Shown in pieces: positions 51,360 through 59,308 of a DNA stretch of 64,000 nt. Made by a program: the position numbers and the translations under genes. This DNA comes from Trichomonas vaginalis G3 (taxonomy: Eukaryota > Parabasalia > Trichomonadida > Trichomonadidae). How positions within the stretch are numbered: position 1 is the first letter of the stretch; each line of letters starts with the position of its first letter. Under the pieces are notes generated by a model. That model was not told the origin of the DNA, made no database searches, and was given only the letters and a program-made list of their open reading frames with translations. The stretch is taken from contig NC_067207.1 in assembly GCF_026262505.1 (NCBI RefSeq), positions 17,452,082 to 17,516,081 on the forward strand, read 5' to 3'.

Positions 51360-51710
51360 GCTTAACCGTCGGACATCCGTTTGTGTCCTGTCGGAAGGAA
51401 GAACTTTTCCTGTCGGACATCCGTTTGTGTCCTGTCGGAAGGAAGAACTTTTCCTGTCGGACATCCGTTTGTGTCCTGTCGGAAGGAAGAACTTTTTCTG
51501 TCGGAAGGAAGAACTTTTCCTGAAGTTCGACAGGAAAAGTTCTCAATTTTCGAAAATTTGAATGGTTTACGGACGGACAACTGGAAGAACTTTTCCTGTC
51601 GGAAGGAAGAACTTTTCCTGTCGGAAGGAAGAACTTTTCCTGTCTGATGGAAGGACTTTTCCTGTCTGATGGAAGAACTTTTCCTGTCTGATGGAAGGAC
51701 TTTTCCTGTC
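51360..51710. repeat. Minisatellite 2 (CCTGTCGGAAGGAAGAACTT-type)
   Basis: First part: three copies of a 44-bp unit containing CATCCGTTTGTGTCCTGTCG; second part: shorter units CTGTCGGAAGGAAGAACTTT and CTGTCTGATGGAAGGACTTT. The block GTTCTCAATTTTCGAAAATT shared with minisatellite 1 is at about 51537. Confidence 0.85.
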
Positions 51711-51752
51711 AGTAGCAGTACTGCTAGTAGCAGAGATTTTTATCGTCCAACT

Positions 51753-51872
51753 TTACAAATGTAAACTCCTATCGTTCTATTTTCTTCACTAGGGTCTAAC
51801 ACCAAAGTAACCTTACAAATGTAAACTTATATCGTTCTATTTTCTTCACTAGGGTCTAACACCAAAGTAACC
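51753..51872. repeat. Tandem 60-bp duplication
   Basis: Two near-identical copies of a unit that begins TTACAAATGTAAACT and ends TCTAACACCAAAGTAACC, between minisatellite 2 and the tRNA-like sequence. Confidence 0.85.
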
Positions 51873-51907
51873 TATGTACATGAAATTTCACTGCATAAAA
51901 GGAAAAA

Positions 51908-51985
51908 ACCTGCGCGAATCGGGATTTGAACCGAGGTCTTCGACGCCTTTAACGAGGTAGCCCATACCACTGAGCTATGAGCCGC
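51908..51985 (-). tRNA. Degenerate tRNA-like sequence
   Basis: Minus strand: A-box TAGCTCAGTGG, B-box GGTTCAAATCC about 40 bases on, and a TTTTTT run just after GCGCAGG, as for a polymerase III gene. D-arm pairing is good. The T-stem is one base short, and acceptor and anticodon stems pair poorly, so no anticodon is called. It may be a decayed tRNA or a tRNA-like pol III promoter carried by the element. Confidence 0.4.
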
Positions 51986-52065
51986 TTACATATTCACAAA
52001 AATAAATTGTTTTCATGAGTTTTCTACGATGTTAGAAAAAATGTTATTTTCTAATATCTTCACAT

Positions 52066-52926
52066 TCAATACTTTTTCAGCACTTTTCCGTAGTTATATA
52101 TGAAAGACAATTCGAGATAAAAGTCATAGTACAATGGAATAATATGTTGCACACCATTTGTTGTGAACCAAACTTGAAAGTCAGAGAAACTGTTACTAGG
52201 TGGTTCGTAGAATTTAGAAGCAAAGTCATAAAAGTCCTTACCAATACATAGAAAACTGTTGTTGCTTGAACTGAAACTTGCATGACACATAACATTTTGA
52301 GGGTCAAACACGTTTCTATAAACTGTCAAATTTGCTGGTGGAAGTATAAATTTAAATGGACCATCTGGTGGTAATGGTTCGTTCTGGTTTAGTAACCGAA
52401 GAAATTGTGCCCAAGAACGCTTGTCTACTCCCCAATATAAAAACTCTGTATCTCTTGGAGGGTTAATTTCAATCTTTTGAAATGAAACGGTTGAGTTCAT
52501 CTTGTCATATTCTAGTTTCAGATAGTATGTTCCATTTAGTAAAGAGTCGTATTTTTCTTGAAATTCCCAATAATATTTGTTCATTTGAGTTTGAAAGTCA
52601 TTTAGAGTTTTCTCAAGACTTTCGTCTGAACGAACTGTAAAGATTCTCATTTCGTCAAATTTGTCTATTAGACCATCAGAACCTTTATACTGCCCATGAA
52701 AATATACTGCGAACATAAATGCGTTAGTTCTTTTTGAAAACAAAACTCTTCTAAATCCTATTGCCTTTGCATCTGAAGGACTTTGAAGCCAACGAATTGG
52801 ATAGTCAAACCTGTATATTCGGGATGAAATTTCTTCATCTGAAATAGTCCTACCAGCATTTGTAAAGATATAGTCTAACGGTTTTGTATCTGCTACTTTT
52901 GTTCTTTGTTTTTCAACCTGAAGCAT
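52066..52926 (-). CDS. Polinton protein, paralogue of 57677-58525
   Basis: 286 residues. Shares its whole length with the plus-strand gene at 57677: TKPLDxxFTN, YRFDYPxRWL, KAIGFRR, VHASFS/CHASFS, NSFLCxxxDFYE, YEPPSxSxSDFQVWFTT and FYLELSFIYNY. Beta-rich, no signal or membrane segment. Family unknown; two copies in one element with aromatic-rich conserved ends suggest a structural role (inference). ATATTTTTACATATATTAA before the ATG fits the promoter motif. Confidence 0.72.
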   Translation of the reverse strand: MLQVEKQRTKVADTKPLDYIFTNAGRTISDEEISSRIYRFDYPIRWLQSPSDAKAIGFRRVLFSKRTNAFMFAVYFHGQYKGSDGLIDKFDEMRIFTVRSDESLEKTLNDFQTQMNKYYWEFQEKYDSLLNGTYYLKLEYDKMNSTVSFQKIEINPPRDTEFLYWGVDKRSWAQFLRLLNQNEPLPPDGPFKFILPPANLTVYRNVFDPQNVMCHASFSSSNNSFLCIGKDFYDFASKFYEPPSNSFSDFQVWFTTNGVQHIIPLYYDFYLELSFIYNYGKVLKKY

Positions 52927-52951
52927 TTAATATATGTAAAAATATATTGTT

Positions 52952-53536
52952 TTAAAATAGTATGCCATATAGCTTCTTGAATTTGTTAAGAAGTATTTGA
53001 ACGTTTTTTCCATCTGTATCTCTAGTGTTTACATAAGCATAGCCTGCCTTAGTAAAACATACTTGTAATTTCCTATAGTTTACGCCGGTATAAAAGTAGA
53101 AAGAGTCTTGTTCTTCGCTATAGTAGTAAAACTCAAACGTATGCTTGCCATAGTCTGTAATTTCAATTGCTTCATCTTCTAGTTCGTCGACAAATTCGAA
53201 TACAATATCTCCAAATTTGCCTCTGTTCTTATTGTTTTCAGAACGAGTGACCCAACGCAAGTTCTCAAGTCTATTGTCGTTTCTTATACGGTTTATATGG
53301 TCTACAAAAGGTAAATTGTTAGGGTTCGGTATAAAATGAGTTGCAATGACAACATGTTTAAAATAGTTTTTTCCACTCATCTTCATAAGAGCATATCCGT
53401 CATTTCCCTCCCATCCGCTTAAAACTCTTTTTGTCTTTTTGTTTCTGACTTCAAATGACTCACAACAGTGAATTTCATATTTCTCATCTAACAAACAAGT
53501 TTCCCAACGGTCTGTTCCAACAAACTCAGCGTACAT
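52952..53536 (-). CDS. HNH endonuclease (NUMOD-like)
   Basis: 194 residues from ATG 53536, preferred over an upstream in-frame ATG at 53605 that lies in a duplicated segment. Contains VDHINRIRNDNRLENLRWVT, the HNH_3 signature of phage and intron homing endonucleases, preceded by a NUMOD4-like YEIHCCESFEVRNKKTKRVL. A C-terminal domain of about 90 residues is unassigned. Free-standing homing nucleases are frequent passengers in DNA viruses. Confidence 0.78.
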   Translation of the reverse strand: MYAEFVGTDRWETCLLDEKYEIHCCESFEVRNKKTKRVLSGWEGNDGYALMKMSGKNYFKHVVIATHFIPNPNNLPFVDHINRIRNDNRLENLRWVTRSENNKNRGKFGDIVFEFVDELEDEAIEITDYGKHTFEFYYYSEEQDSFYFYTGVNYRKLQVCFTKAGYAYVNTRDTDGKNVQILLNKFKKLYGILF

Positions 53537-53700
53537 TTCAAATAAAATAAAAAATATTTTTTTTAAAATATGTTGTTTTAAATGGTATGCCATTTCATAT
53601 TTCATCGTCTAACAAACAAGTTTCCCAACGGTCTTTTCCAACAAACTCAGCGTACAGTTCAAATAAAAATAAAAAAATATACTGTTTTAAAAATATTTTT
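53474..53700. repeat. Partial duplication of the HNH gene start
   Basis: 53588-53700 repeats, with small changes, the about 105 bases at 53474-53579 that hold the first codons and leader of the HNH gene (shared CTAACAAACAAGTTTCCCAA). Confidence 0.8.
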
Positions 53701-53705
53701 TTCTT

Positions 53706-54290
53706 TTACTTTACATAACCTCCTGCTACCAGAAGTCTTTGACGCCAACCCATACCAGCTAATGAAGGTTGAGTTGGTTTAGTTTGGAAACTAAACTTTG
53801 GTTTTGGTTTATCTTCAGTTTTTGGTTTTTCTTCTTCTATCGGTTTTTCGTCACTTTTCGGTTCCTCTGACTTTACCTCACTTGCAGGTATGGTTGTGTC
53901 GTCAACATCTTCGTAAATATCATATGCCATTTGTTTTTGTTTTCCTTTCAACTTTTTGTGTTTGTTGTAAAGTTTAGAATATTTCGACTCTAAGTCAATG
54001 AGATGTTCTATAATGAACTGTTGGTCAGTGAAGTAAACTTTTCCATCTGTTGTCTCGAAAGCTCCTTCAGACTTCAATATTTTATTTGTGAGAGTCTGTT
54101 TCTTTTTTGAGATACTAGCCGTTCCATTTCTATGAAAAGTGACTTTATAGTTAGGGTTTGTATTTCCAGACCTGGCACTTTCTATTATTGAATTTTTCTC
54201 TTCATCTGTAAGTTCTTTGACAGGTTTTGACAATGGTTCTGAACTTTTTGTTTGTGGTGTCAAATCTACCGTTTCAACTTCTTCGGTCAT
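53706..54290 (-). CDS. Polinton protein of unknown function (194 aa)
   Basis: 194 residues: a polar start, a strand segment (YKVTFHRNGTASISKKKQTL), a coiled coil (IIEHLIDLESKYSKLYNKHK), a Pro/Glu/Lys-rich spacer and a conserved-looking C-terminal peptide GMGWRQRLLVAGGYVK. The leader TTTTTTACTGAGATGAAATG is the same as that of the next gene upstream. Family not recognised. Confidence 0.68.
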   Translation of the reverse strand: MTEEVETVDLTPQTKSSEPLSKPVKELTDEEKNSIIESARSGNTNPNYKVTFHRNGTASISKKKQTLTNKILKSEGAFETTDGKVYFTDQQFIIEHLIDLESKYSKLYNKHKKLKGKQKQMAYDIYEDVDDTTIPASEVKSEEPKSDEKPIEEEKPKTEDKPKPKFSFQTKPTQPSLAGMGWRQRLLVAGGYVK

Positions 54291-54325
54291 TTCATCTCAG
54301 TAAAAAATTTTAGTTTGGTTTGTTT

Positions 54326-54463
54326 TCAACTGGTTTGTTGTTGTTTTTTAAGTCGGTCTAAAACTTCCTGAGGTATAGGAAGAACTTGACAAACACGTTG
54401 TGTAACTGCTGGAAGCCGACAAATCCATCTTGAACCCATTTGTCTCAATGCTGTATTGTTCAT
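54326..54463 (-). CDS. Very small Polinton protein (45 aa)
   Basis: 45 residues, MNNTALRQMGSRWICRLPAV then a Gln-rich end. Supported by its own copy of the leader TTTTTTACTGAGATGAAATG and by its place in a run of minus-strand genes. No family. Confidence 0.5.
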   Translation of the reverse strand: MNNTALRQMGSRWICRLPAVTQRVCQVLPIPQEVLDRLKKQQQTS

Positions 54464-54482
54464 TTCATCTCAGTAAAAAACT

Positions 54483-54884
54483 TTACATTCCCCACGTTTG
54501 AGGCGGTTGAGGTTGGTTATTGTTTACCCATTGTTGTGCATGGTTATATCCTCTGTTAAAGAATCTTTCACCTTGGTCCATATAGTGCCCTGCTTGGTTA
54601 TAGTAGTCATTTGCTTTGTTATAGTAGTTTCCTGCTTGTCTTCCTACATTGTCCATCCATCCTTGAACTTTTCCTCTTGTTTCAGGATTTGGAATAAGAT
54701 TTGCTGCATCTCGTGCTACATCCCAACCTTTCTGTACAGTTTGTATAATAGGTTGTGCTTTCTCTTTAAGTATACCTAATGTACTCAAAATCTTCCTTCC
54801 AACTCCAAATACACCTCTGGCTATTGTTCCCACTGCGGGCAAAAATCTGGATGCAACTCCTGCTAATGCGCCAAATAAACCCAT
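54483..54884 (-). CDS. Small amphipathic virion-type protein (MGLFG start)
   Basis: 133 residues. Starts MGLFGALAGVASRFLPAVGT, an amphipathic Gly/Ala-rich segment with a Gly2 that could be N-myristoylated; middle is helical (QTVQKGWDVARDAANLIPNP); tail Asn/Tyr/Gln/Pro-rich. The 80-residue gene at 58530 has the same plan. Small proteins with such ends are often capsid-associated, membrane-active components in DNA viruses (general knowledge; not shown here). ATG 54884 is 18 bases from the divergent integrase start. Confidence 0.62.
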   Translation of the reverse strand: MGLFGALAGVASRFLPAVGTIARGVFGVGRKILSTLGILKEKAQPIIQTVQKGWDVARDAANLIPNPETRGKVQGWMDNVGRQAGNYYNKANDYYNQAGHYMDQGERFFNRGYNHAQQWVNNNQPQPPQTWGM

Positions 54885-54901
54885 TTCTTATGGGTTAAAA
54901 A

Positions 54902-55859
54902 ATGACGAATCCAAACAAGGACCCCTATGTTTCTAAGGCAACAAAAAAAGCACTCATGATAAAAATCTTTAGTTCAACACCAAATGCTTGGTTTATGGAT
55001 ATCTTGGAAAACATTCCGAGGTATAGAGAAGATGGACCACCATACTGGCTAATATTTGTCGGTCAAAACACAAGATACTGTGAAGCCATACCATTATGGT
55101 CCAAAAATATTTTAGATGTGAAAACTGCTTTGACAATATTCGTTGACAAATACCATCCAACAAAACTGACATCTGACTGTGAAAGTTCTTTCAAATCAGA
55201 CGATATTAAAAACTATCTGCGTTCAAAAAATGTAAACCAATATTTCATTGTCGACCAAAACCATTCTGCTCTTGGTGTCATTGACAGTTGTATAAAAATC
55301 TTAAGAGACTTAAATCAACCACAAGGTGGTGAGGTAGATGAAATGTCATATGACGACAAATATAGACACTTCTCCATGGCAAAGATGAGACAAGTTTTAA
55401 ATATTTACAATAGCCGTAAACAAAAAGGTTTGGGAAACCACTCCCCGAAGAAATGAAAAACAACCCTGACTTAGAGAAAGACTATATATTTAATAGTTTA
55501 GTCAAAAGAGACAAACAAGAAAGAATGCCAGGCTTCAAACTTAAGAAAGGTGACAAAAAAAATAGAAATACCTAAACGCGACCCATATGAAAATACTATT
55601 GACTATGACAACAATGGGAACTCGACAGGTACTCACATTCGTGTTCGTAAAAAATAGAAGAAAGTATACAAGAGAATATTATGAAGTTTTAGGCAAACAT
55701 GGCAAAATGTACAGACTGCAAGCAGAAGATAAAACTACTATTGTCAGACCTCGTTTCAAACTTGTCAAAGTTCAAGGTGGTATACTTTCAAAGACAGTTC
55801 CTAACAAATATAAGACAACTCCTGACGAATATGCTAAAGAAGTTGAAAATGACGACTAA
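54902..55859 (+). pseudogene. Retroviral-type (rve) integrase, broken
   Basis: Polinton-type DDE/DDD integrase. Catalytic-core features are visible: WFMDILENIPRY (first Asp), LTSDCESSFKS (second Asp) and NHSALGVIDSCIKILRD, where retroviral integrases have the Glu. A C-terminal chromodomain was not recognised. The gene looks broken, with about two breaks. Confidence 0.72.
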
Positions 55860-57658
55860 GCAATTCTATACCATGCGTAAACTGTCATGTAAGGTGGCAT
55901 GTATTCTTTACTTTGTCCCGTTGTTTGCGTATATCCTGAAACGAAATGTGTATGGTTTCCTTCTCCCTGAGTGTCACTCCAGTAACAATTTATGGCAAAC
56001 TTAACGTCGTCTTTAACATCATATCCTTTACCTTTTGTCATTCCTGACCAATCCCAATATCTATGCTTATGCCAACCTGCTTGAGATGTACTTAAATCTA
56101 TGTAGTGACTGTGTGCAGGTAAATTTTCACCTGAAATCGTTTTACTTCCACCTGTTTCCTTTGAAGAGTTTGCACAATACAAAAACCTGTCGACTATTTG
56201 TTCCCATGCACCAACACCAAACATTACTTGAGGACCTCTTGCTTCCATAGATGTATAAATAGAACCTACTGGGTTCATTAAATCAAACATATGAGATATT
56301 ATAGGATTGTCTCTTTTGAACTTAAAATATAGTGCAACTATTTCTGGTTTCTTCTGGTTTGTGTTAGAATATTTTTTATAATATAATCTTATGTTTTCAG
56401 GGTAGGTAAAGTCTTGACTATAATATTTATTTCTGTCATCTTCATAATAGTATACTATTCTCGTTTTTTCTATTGCATTATATCTTTTATATCTATAAAA
56501 ATCTAAATATAATGTTAGCTTTTGTTCATCTACATGTGGTGTTCTAACGTCATCTCCATAGTCATAATAATATGGTGCTGGAGCTGGGTCAGGCAATGTC
56601 ATATCTGCCATTTCATAAACTCTTAAATATTTCTTTTGTTCGTCTCCATAGAAGTTTAAGTAGCAGTTGTTGTCTAATGGAACTTTAACTTGTGTACCAT
56701 CGTTCTTTTTATAGCTTACATACATTTCATTGTTATTTTTCGGAATGAGTTTATACCGTGTACCATTTTCTAAGGACTGTACCAACTGCCATCTAAAATA
56801 TTTATTTTCTTCATTGACAGAAAGGTCACCAACAATAGTCTCAATATTTTTTGTTCCAACTAAACTTTGGTATATTTCATTGACATATGTTTTATCTGCT
56901 TTATTTTCAAGGCTAACGTTTAAGTCTGTTATTTCAGAAGATGTATGTGTATGTCCAACGGCACTTTTCCTGTTTAAGGTTTCTTGTAAGTTTGTAATAT
57001 TTGCAATGGTATGTGTATGTCCAACGTCACTTTTCCTGTTTAAGGTTTCTTGTAAGTTTGTAATATTTGCAATGGTATGTGTATGTCCAACGTCACTTTT
57101 ACTGTTTAAGGTTTCTTGTAAGTTTGTAATATTTGCAATGGTATGTGTATGTCCAACGTCACTTTTCCTGTTTAAGGTTTCTTGTAAGTTTGTAATATTT
57201 GCAATGGTATGTGTATGAGTCTTTTTAGAATATTCGTTTTCAGCTCTTGTCACTTCACTTGACATTTTATTGTTAACATATGTTTTGTCTGCTAGTTCAG
57301 GATGAGTATGTTCTTTCGTTGCATATGTTGCATCTGCTCTTTCTTCTTCTTTTGCTATTGCATCGTCTACATACTCTTTGTCAGCTTTGTTGTCAACATC
57401 TGCTTTCAAAAGAAGTTCATCTATAGGTTTCTCGTTTAAAGTTCTTTTTGTTGGATTTATACAAACAGTATGGTTCTTATTGTCTTGAAACAGAAACTCG
57501 TCTGTCATTGGGTTTATCGTCAGTTTTAAGTTTCCTTCTTTCAATGACTCAGATATCTTAGAATAGTTTGAAAAGTTTGTTGTGTTCTTATTTAGAGCTT
57601 GCAAAATGAGTTGTCGGTTGTGTTTTATTTCTCTCATAGACGCTGTTTCATTTGACAT
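55856..57658 (-). CDS. Bacteriophage-type tail fibre/collar protein
   Basis: 600 residues. Residues about 95-135 are fibre-like (KADKEYVDDAIAKEEERADA); about 140-245 hold four tandem copies of a 22-residue unit, GHTHTIANITNLQETLNRKS plus DV, whose HTH triplets recall the metal-binding HxH repeats of phage fibres. A middle domain of about 200 residues is Tyr/Asp-rich. The C-terminal about 130 residues read like phage tail-collar/baseplate gp10-like tips: MNPVGSIYTSMEARGPQVMF, GxGAWEQIVDRFLYC, GGSKTISGENLPAHSHYI and PPYMTVYAWYRIA. In phages this domain is the receptor-binding or chaperone tip. In a eukaryotic element it would be a candidate host-attachment fibre. Frame intact. Confidence 0.85.
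   Translation of the reverse strand: MSNETASMREIKHNRQLILQALNKNTTNFSNYSKISESLKEGNLKLTINPMTDEFLFQDNKNHTVCINPTKRTLNEKPIDELLLKADVDNKADKEYVDDAIAKEEERADATYATKEHTHPELADKTYVNNKMSSEVTRAENEYSKKTHTHTIANITNLQETLNRKSDVGHTHTIANITNLQETLNSKSDVGHTHTIANITNLQETLNRKSDVGHTHTIANITNLQETLNRKSAVGHTHTSSEITDLNVSLENKADKTYVNEIYQSLVGTKNIETIVGDLSVNEENKYFRWQLVQSLENGTRYKLIPKNNNEMYVSYKKNDGTQVKVPLDNNCYLNFYGDEQKKYLRVYEMADMTLPDPAPAPYYYDYGDDVRTPHVDEQKLTLYLDFYRYKRYNAIEKTRIVYYYEDDRNKYYSQDFTYPENIRLYYKKYSNTNQKKPEIVALYFKFKRDNPIISHMFDLMNPVGSIYTSMEARGPQVMFGVGAWEQIVDRFLYCANSSKETGGSKTISGENLPAHSHYIDLSTSQAGWHKHRYWDWSGMTKGKGYDVKDDVKFAINCYWSDTQGEGNHTHFVSGYTQTTGQSKEYMPPYMTVYAWYRIA
56940..57215. repeat. Four 66-bp tandem repeats in the fibre gene
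   Basis: In-frame units (ATGTGTATGTCCAACGTCAC...) that differ at very few positions; each encodes one 22-residue GHTHT repeat. Confidence 0.9.
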
Positions 57659-57676
57659 TTTTATTCTAGATAAAAT
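57659..57676. promoter_or_regulatory. Bidirectional Polinton promoter
   Basis: Only 18 bp separate the ATGs of the fibre (minus) and 57677 (plus) genes. The gap reads TTTATTCTAGATAAAATA; with flanking bases it offers TTTTTATTCTAGATAAAAT on one strand and TATTTTATCTAGAATAAAAA on the other, both matching the element-wide motif. Confidence 0.55.
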
Positions 57677-58525
57677 ATGCTTTCAATAGAAAAAGAAAAT
57701 TCAAGAGTTGCTACAACTAAACCATTAGATGAACTTTTTACGAATGTCGGTCAAAAGTTTGAGACAGAGACCGTAAAGCATGAAGGCTATCGTTTTGACT
57801 ACCCACTAAGATGGCTAAGAGACCCATCCGTCACAAAAGCTATTGGCTTTCGTAGAATGAAGTTCATTTCAGAAGCCATACATGGTTTCCCATTTACGGT
57901 CGCTTTTGAAATTCGATACTATAACAAAGAAAAACATACGTATGAGAAATTTGAACAGGGAAAACTTTTACAAGTGAATTTGCTTGTAAACTTAGAAACA
58001 ACTCTTCAAGCTTTTCAAGAAAAAATAAACGATATCTATCTCGAATATGCAAAACAGTACAACATTGACGAAGGAGAGTACCATCTCGATATTATATATG
58101 ACAGGAAAAATGCAACTGTTAAAATCAATAGAATAGAAGACCTTGGAGAAGACGTTTATATTTCTACAAAATATAACAACTTGGCATGGTATAGATTTTT
58201 GAGGATGTTAAATCAGCCTGCAGAATATCCAGTACACCCGAACTTTTATGAAGTCGAAAACCCTAATGGAACATATGAAAATGTTTTCGACTCAGATGCT
58301 ATTATAGTTCATGCTTCATTTTCTGGTGCACAAAACTCTTTTTTATGCTTGGCAAATGACTTTTACGAAAAACCTACAAAGCTATACGAACCACCAAGTG
58401 GAAGTATTTCAGACTTTCAAGTATGGTTTACTACAGATGGAAGAAAGAGAATAATTCCATTATACCACGCGTTTTACTTAGAACTTAGTTTCATATACAA
58501 CTACTATCGAACGGTAAAAATATGA
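57677..58525 (+). CDS. Polinton protein, paralogue of 52066-52926
   Basis: 282 residues, same family and full length as the minus-strand gene at 52066 (shared TTKPLDELFTN, RFDYPLRWL, IGFRRMKF, SFSGAQNSFLC, YEPPSGSISDFQVWFTT, FYLELSFIYNY). The copies are clearly diverged (many substitutions, different middle), so the duplication is older than the insertion. Function unknown; it lies beside the fibre gene. Confidence 0.72.
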   Translation: MLSIEKENSRVATTKPLDELFTNVGQKFETETVKHEGYRFDYPLRWLRDPSVTKAIGFRRMKFISEAIHGFPFTVAFEIRYYNKEKHTYEKFEQGKLLQVNLLVNLETTLQAFQEKINDIYLEYAKQYNIDEGEYHLDIIYDRKNATVKINRIEDLGEDVYISTKYNNLAWYRFLRMLNQPAEYPVHPNFYEVENPNGTYENVFDSDAIIVHASFSGAQNSFLCLANDFYEKPTKLYEPPSGSISDFQVWFTTDGRKRIIPLYHAFYLELSFIYNYYRTVKI

Positions 58526-58529
58526 TTTT

Positions 58530-58772
58530 TTAATACGGTTGAGGTGTTGGATTTGGTTGCCAACTAGACTGTGGTGCAGGTTCAGGCTGTTGTATAACAG
58601 GAGCTTGTTCTTCTGGTTCAGGGTCTTTAGGTATAATACCAACGAACTGACCTACTCTTTTGCCAATATTTTTGACTCCGTTCCAAATTCCTCTTCCGAC
58701 AGATTTTATTCCATTCCATATACCTCTTCCAACATTTCGAAAGAAGTTTCCTATTCTTCCAAAGAAACCCAT
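58530..58772 (-). CDS. Small amphipathic virion-type protein (MGFFG start)
   Basis: 80 residues: MGFFGRIGNFFRNVGRGIWN then a second GxGRGIWNGVKNIGKRVG unit, giving a strongly basic, amphipathic Gly/Trp/Phe-rich helix, followed by a Pro/Gln-rich tail. Same plan as 54483-54884. Ends 5 bp from the 57677 gene's stop on the other strand. Confidence 0.6.
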   Translation of the reverse strand: MGFFGRIGNFFRNVGRGIWNGIKSVGRGIWNGVKNIGKRVGQFVGIIPKDPEPEEQAPVIQQPEPAPQSSWQPNPTPQPY

Positions 58773-58790
58773 TTTACTATATGTAAAAAT

Positions 58791-59153
58791 CTAATGTCCA
58801 CCTAGTCTCTTACGTTTCCTTCTGAGTTCCATAGCATTCTTTAACTGGAGCTCATACATTCTATTTCTCCTCTGGTAGAAAACATACTCTGGGTCAACTC
58901 CTGTGTTCGCGTCATCTGCATAGAGTTGTTTATATCCCACTTCGGGGTTTGTATAAAACTCTTTCCATCTCATATTTGCATACCATGGTGGCAAACCTAA
59001 CGCAGCGTCATTTGACATGGCAGTTTGCATTTGTACATCTGTTGGCACTTGACCATAGTTTGCCATTGCAGTTTGTATTCTAACTTCATTTGGAATATTC
59101 TCTGGGTTTGGTTGTCCAGGTTGCTGTGCATTCGCTAAGTTCTGTGCGTCCAT
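58791..59153 (-). CDS. Small Polinton protein with basic C-terminus
   Basis: 120 residues: Asn/Gln/Pro-rich start, two related segments (NEVRIQTAMANYGQ and TDVQMQTAMSNDA), an aromatic middle and a basic end LRRKRKRLGGH. TATTTTTATCTAATATTAA before the ATG fits the promoter motif. No family recognised; size and basic end suggest a nucleic-acid or virion protein (inference). Confidence 0.62.
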   Translation of the reverse strand: MDAQNLANAQQPGQPNPENIPNEVRIQTAMANYGQVPTDVQMQTAMSNDAALGLPPWYANMRWKEFYTNPEVGYKQLYADDANTGVDPEYVFYQRRNRMYELQLKNAMELRRKRKRLGGH

Positions 59154-59176
59154 TTAATATTAGATAAAAATATCTC

Positions 59177-59308
59177 TTACGAGTACATATGCTGAACATT
59201 TGCAGGCATTGGTTCATCTTCATATTCTCTATATCTTTCTGCCACGTCAAATAAGTAAATGACACAATGGAAAAAACCTAAAACAAGTAGTCCTATTTCA
59301 AACCACAT
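59177..59308 (-). CDS. Very small single-span membrane protein
   Basis: 43 residues: MWFEIGLLVLGFFHCVIYLF forms one membrane helix at the very N-terminus, then an acidic DVAERYREYEDEP tail. Its ATG overlaps the end of the methylase gene by 16 bp on the same strand. Small membrane proteins are normal in DNA-virus genomes; nothing more specific can be said. Confidence 0.5.
   Translation of the reverse strand: MWFEIGLLVLGFFHCVIYLFDVAERYREYEDEPMPANVQHMYS

Noticed and set aside
51316-51647. Overlapping frames through minisatellite 2
   Set aside because: Arise because the repeat unit has no stops in several frames; no start motif.
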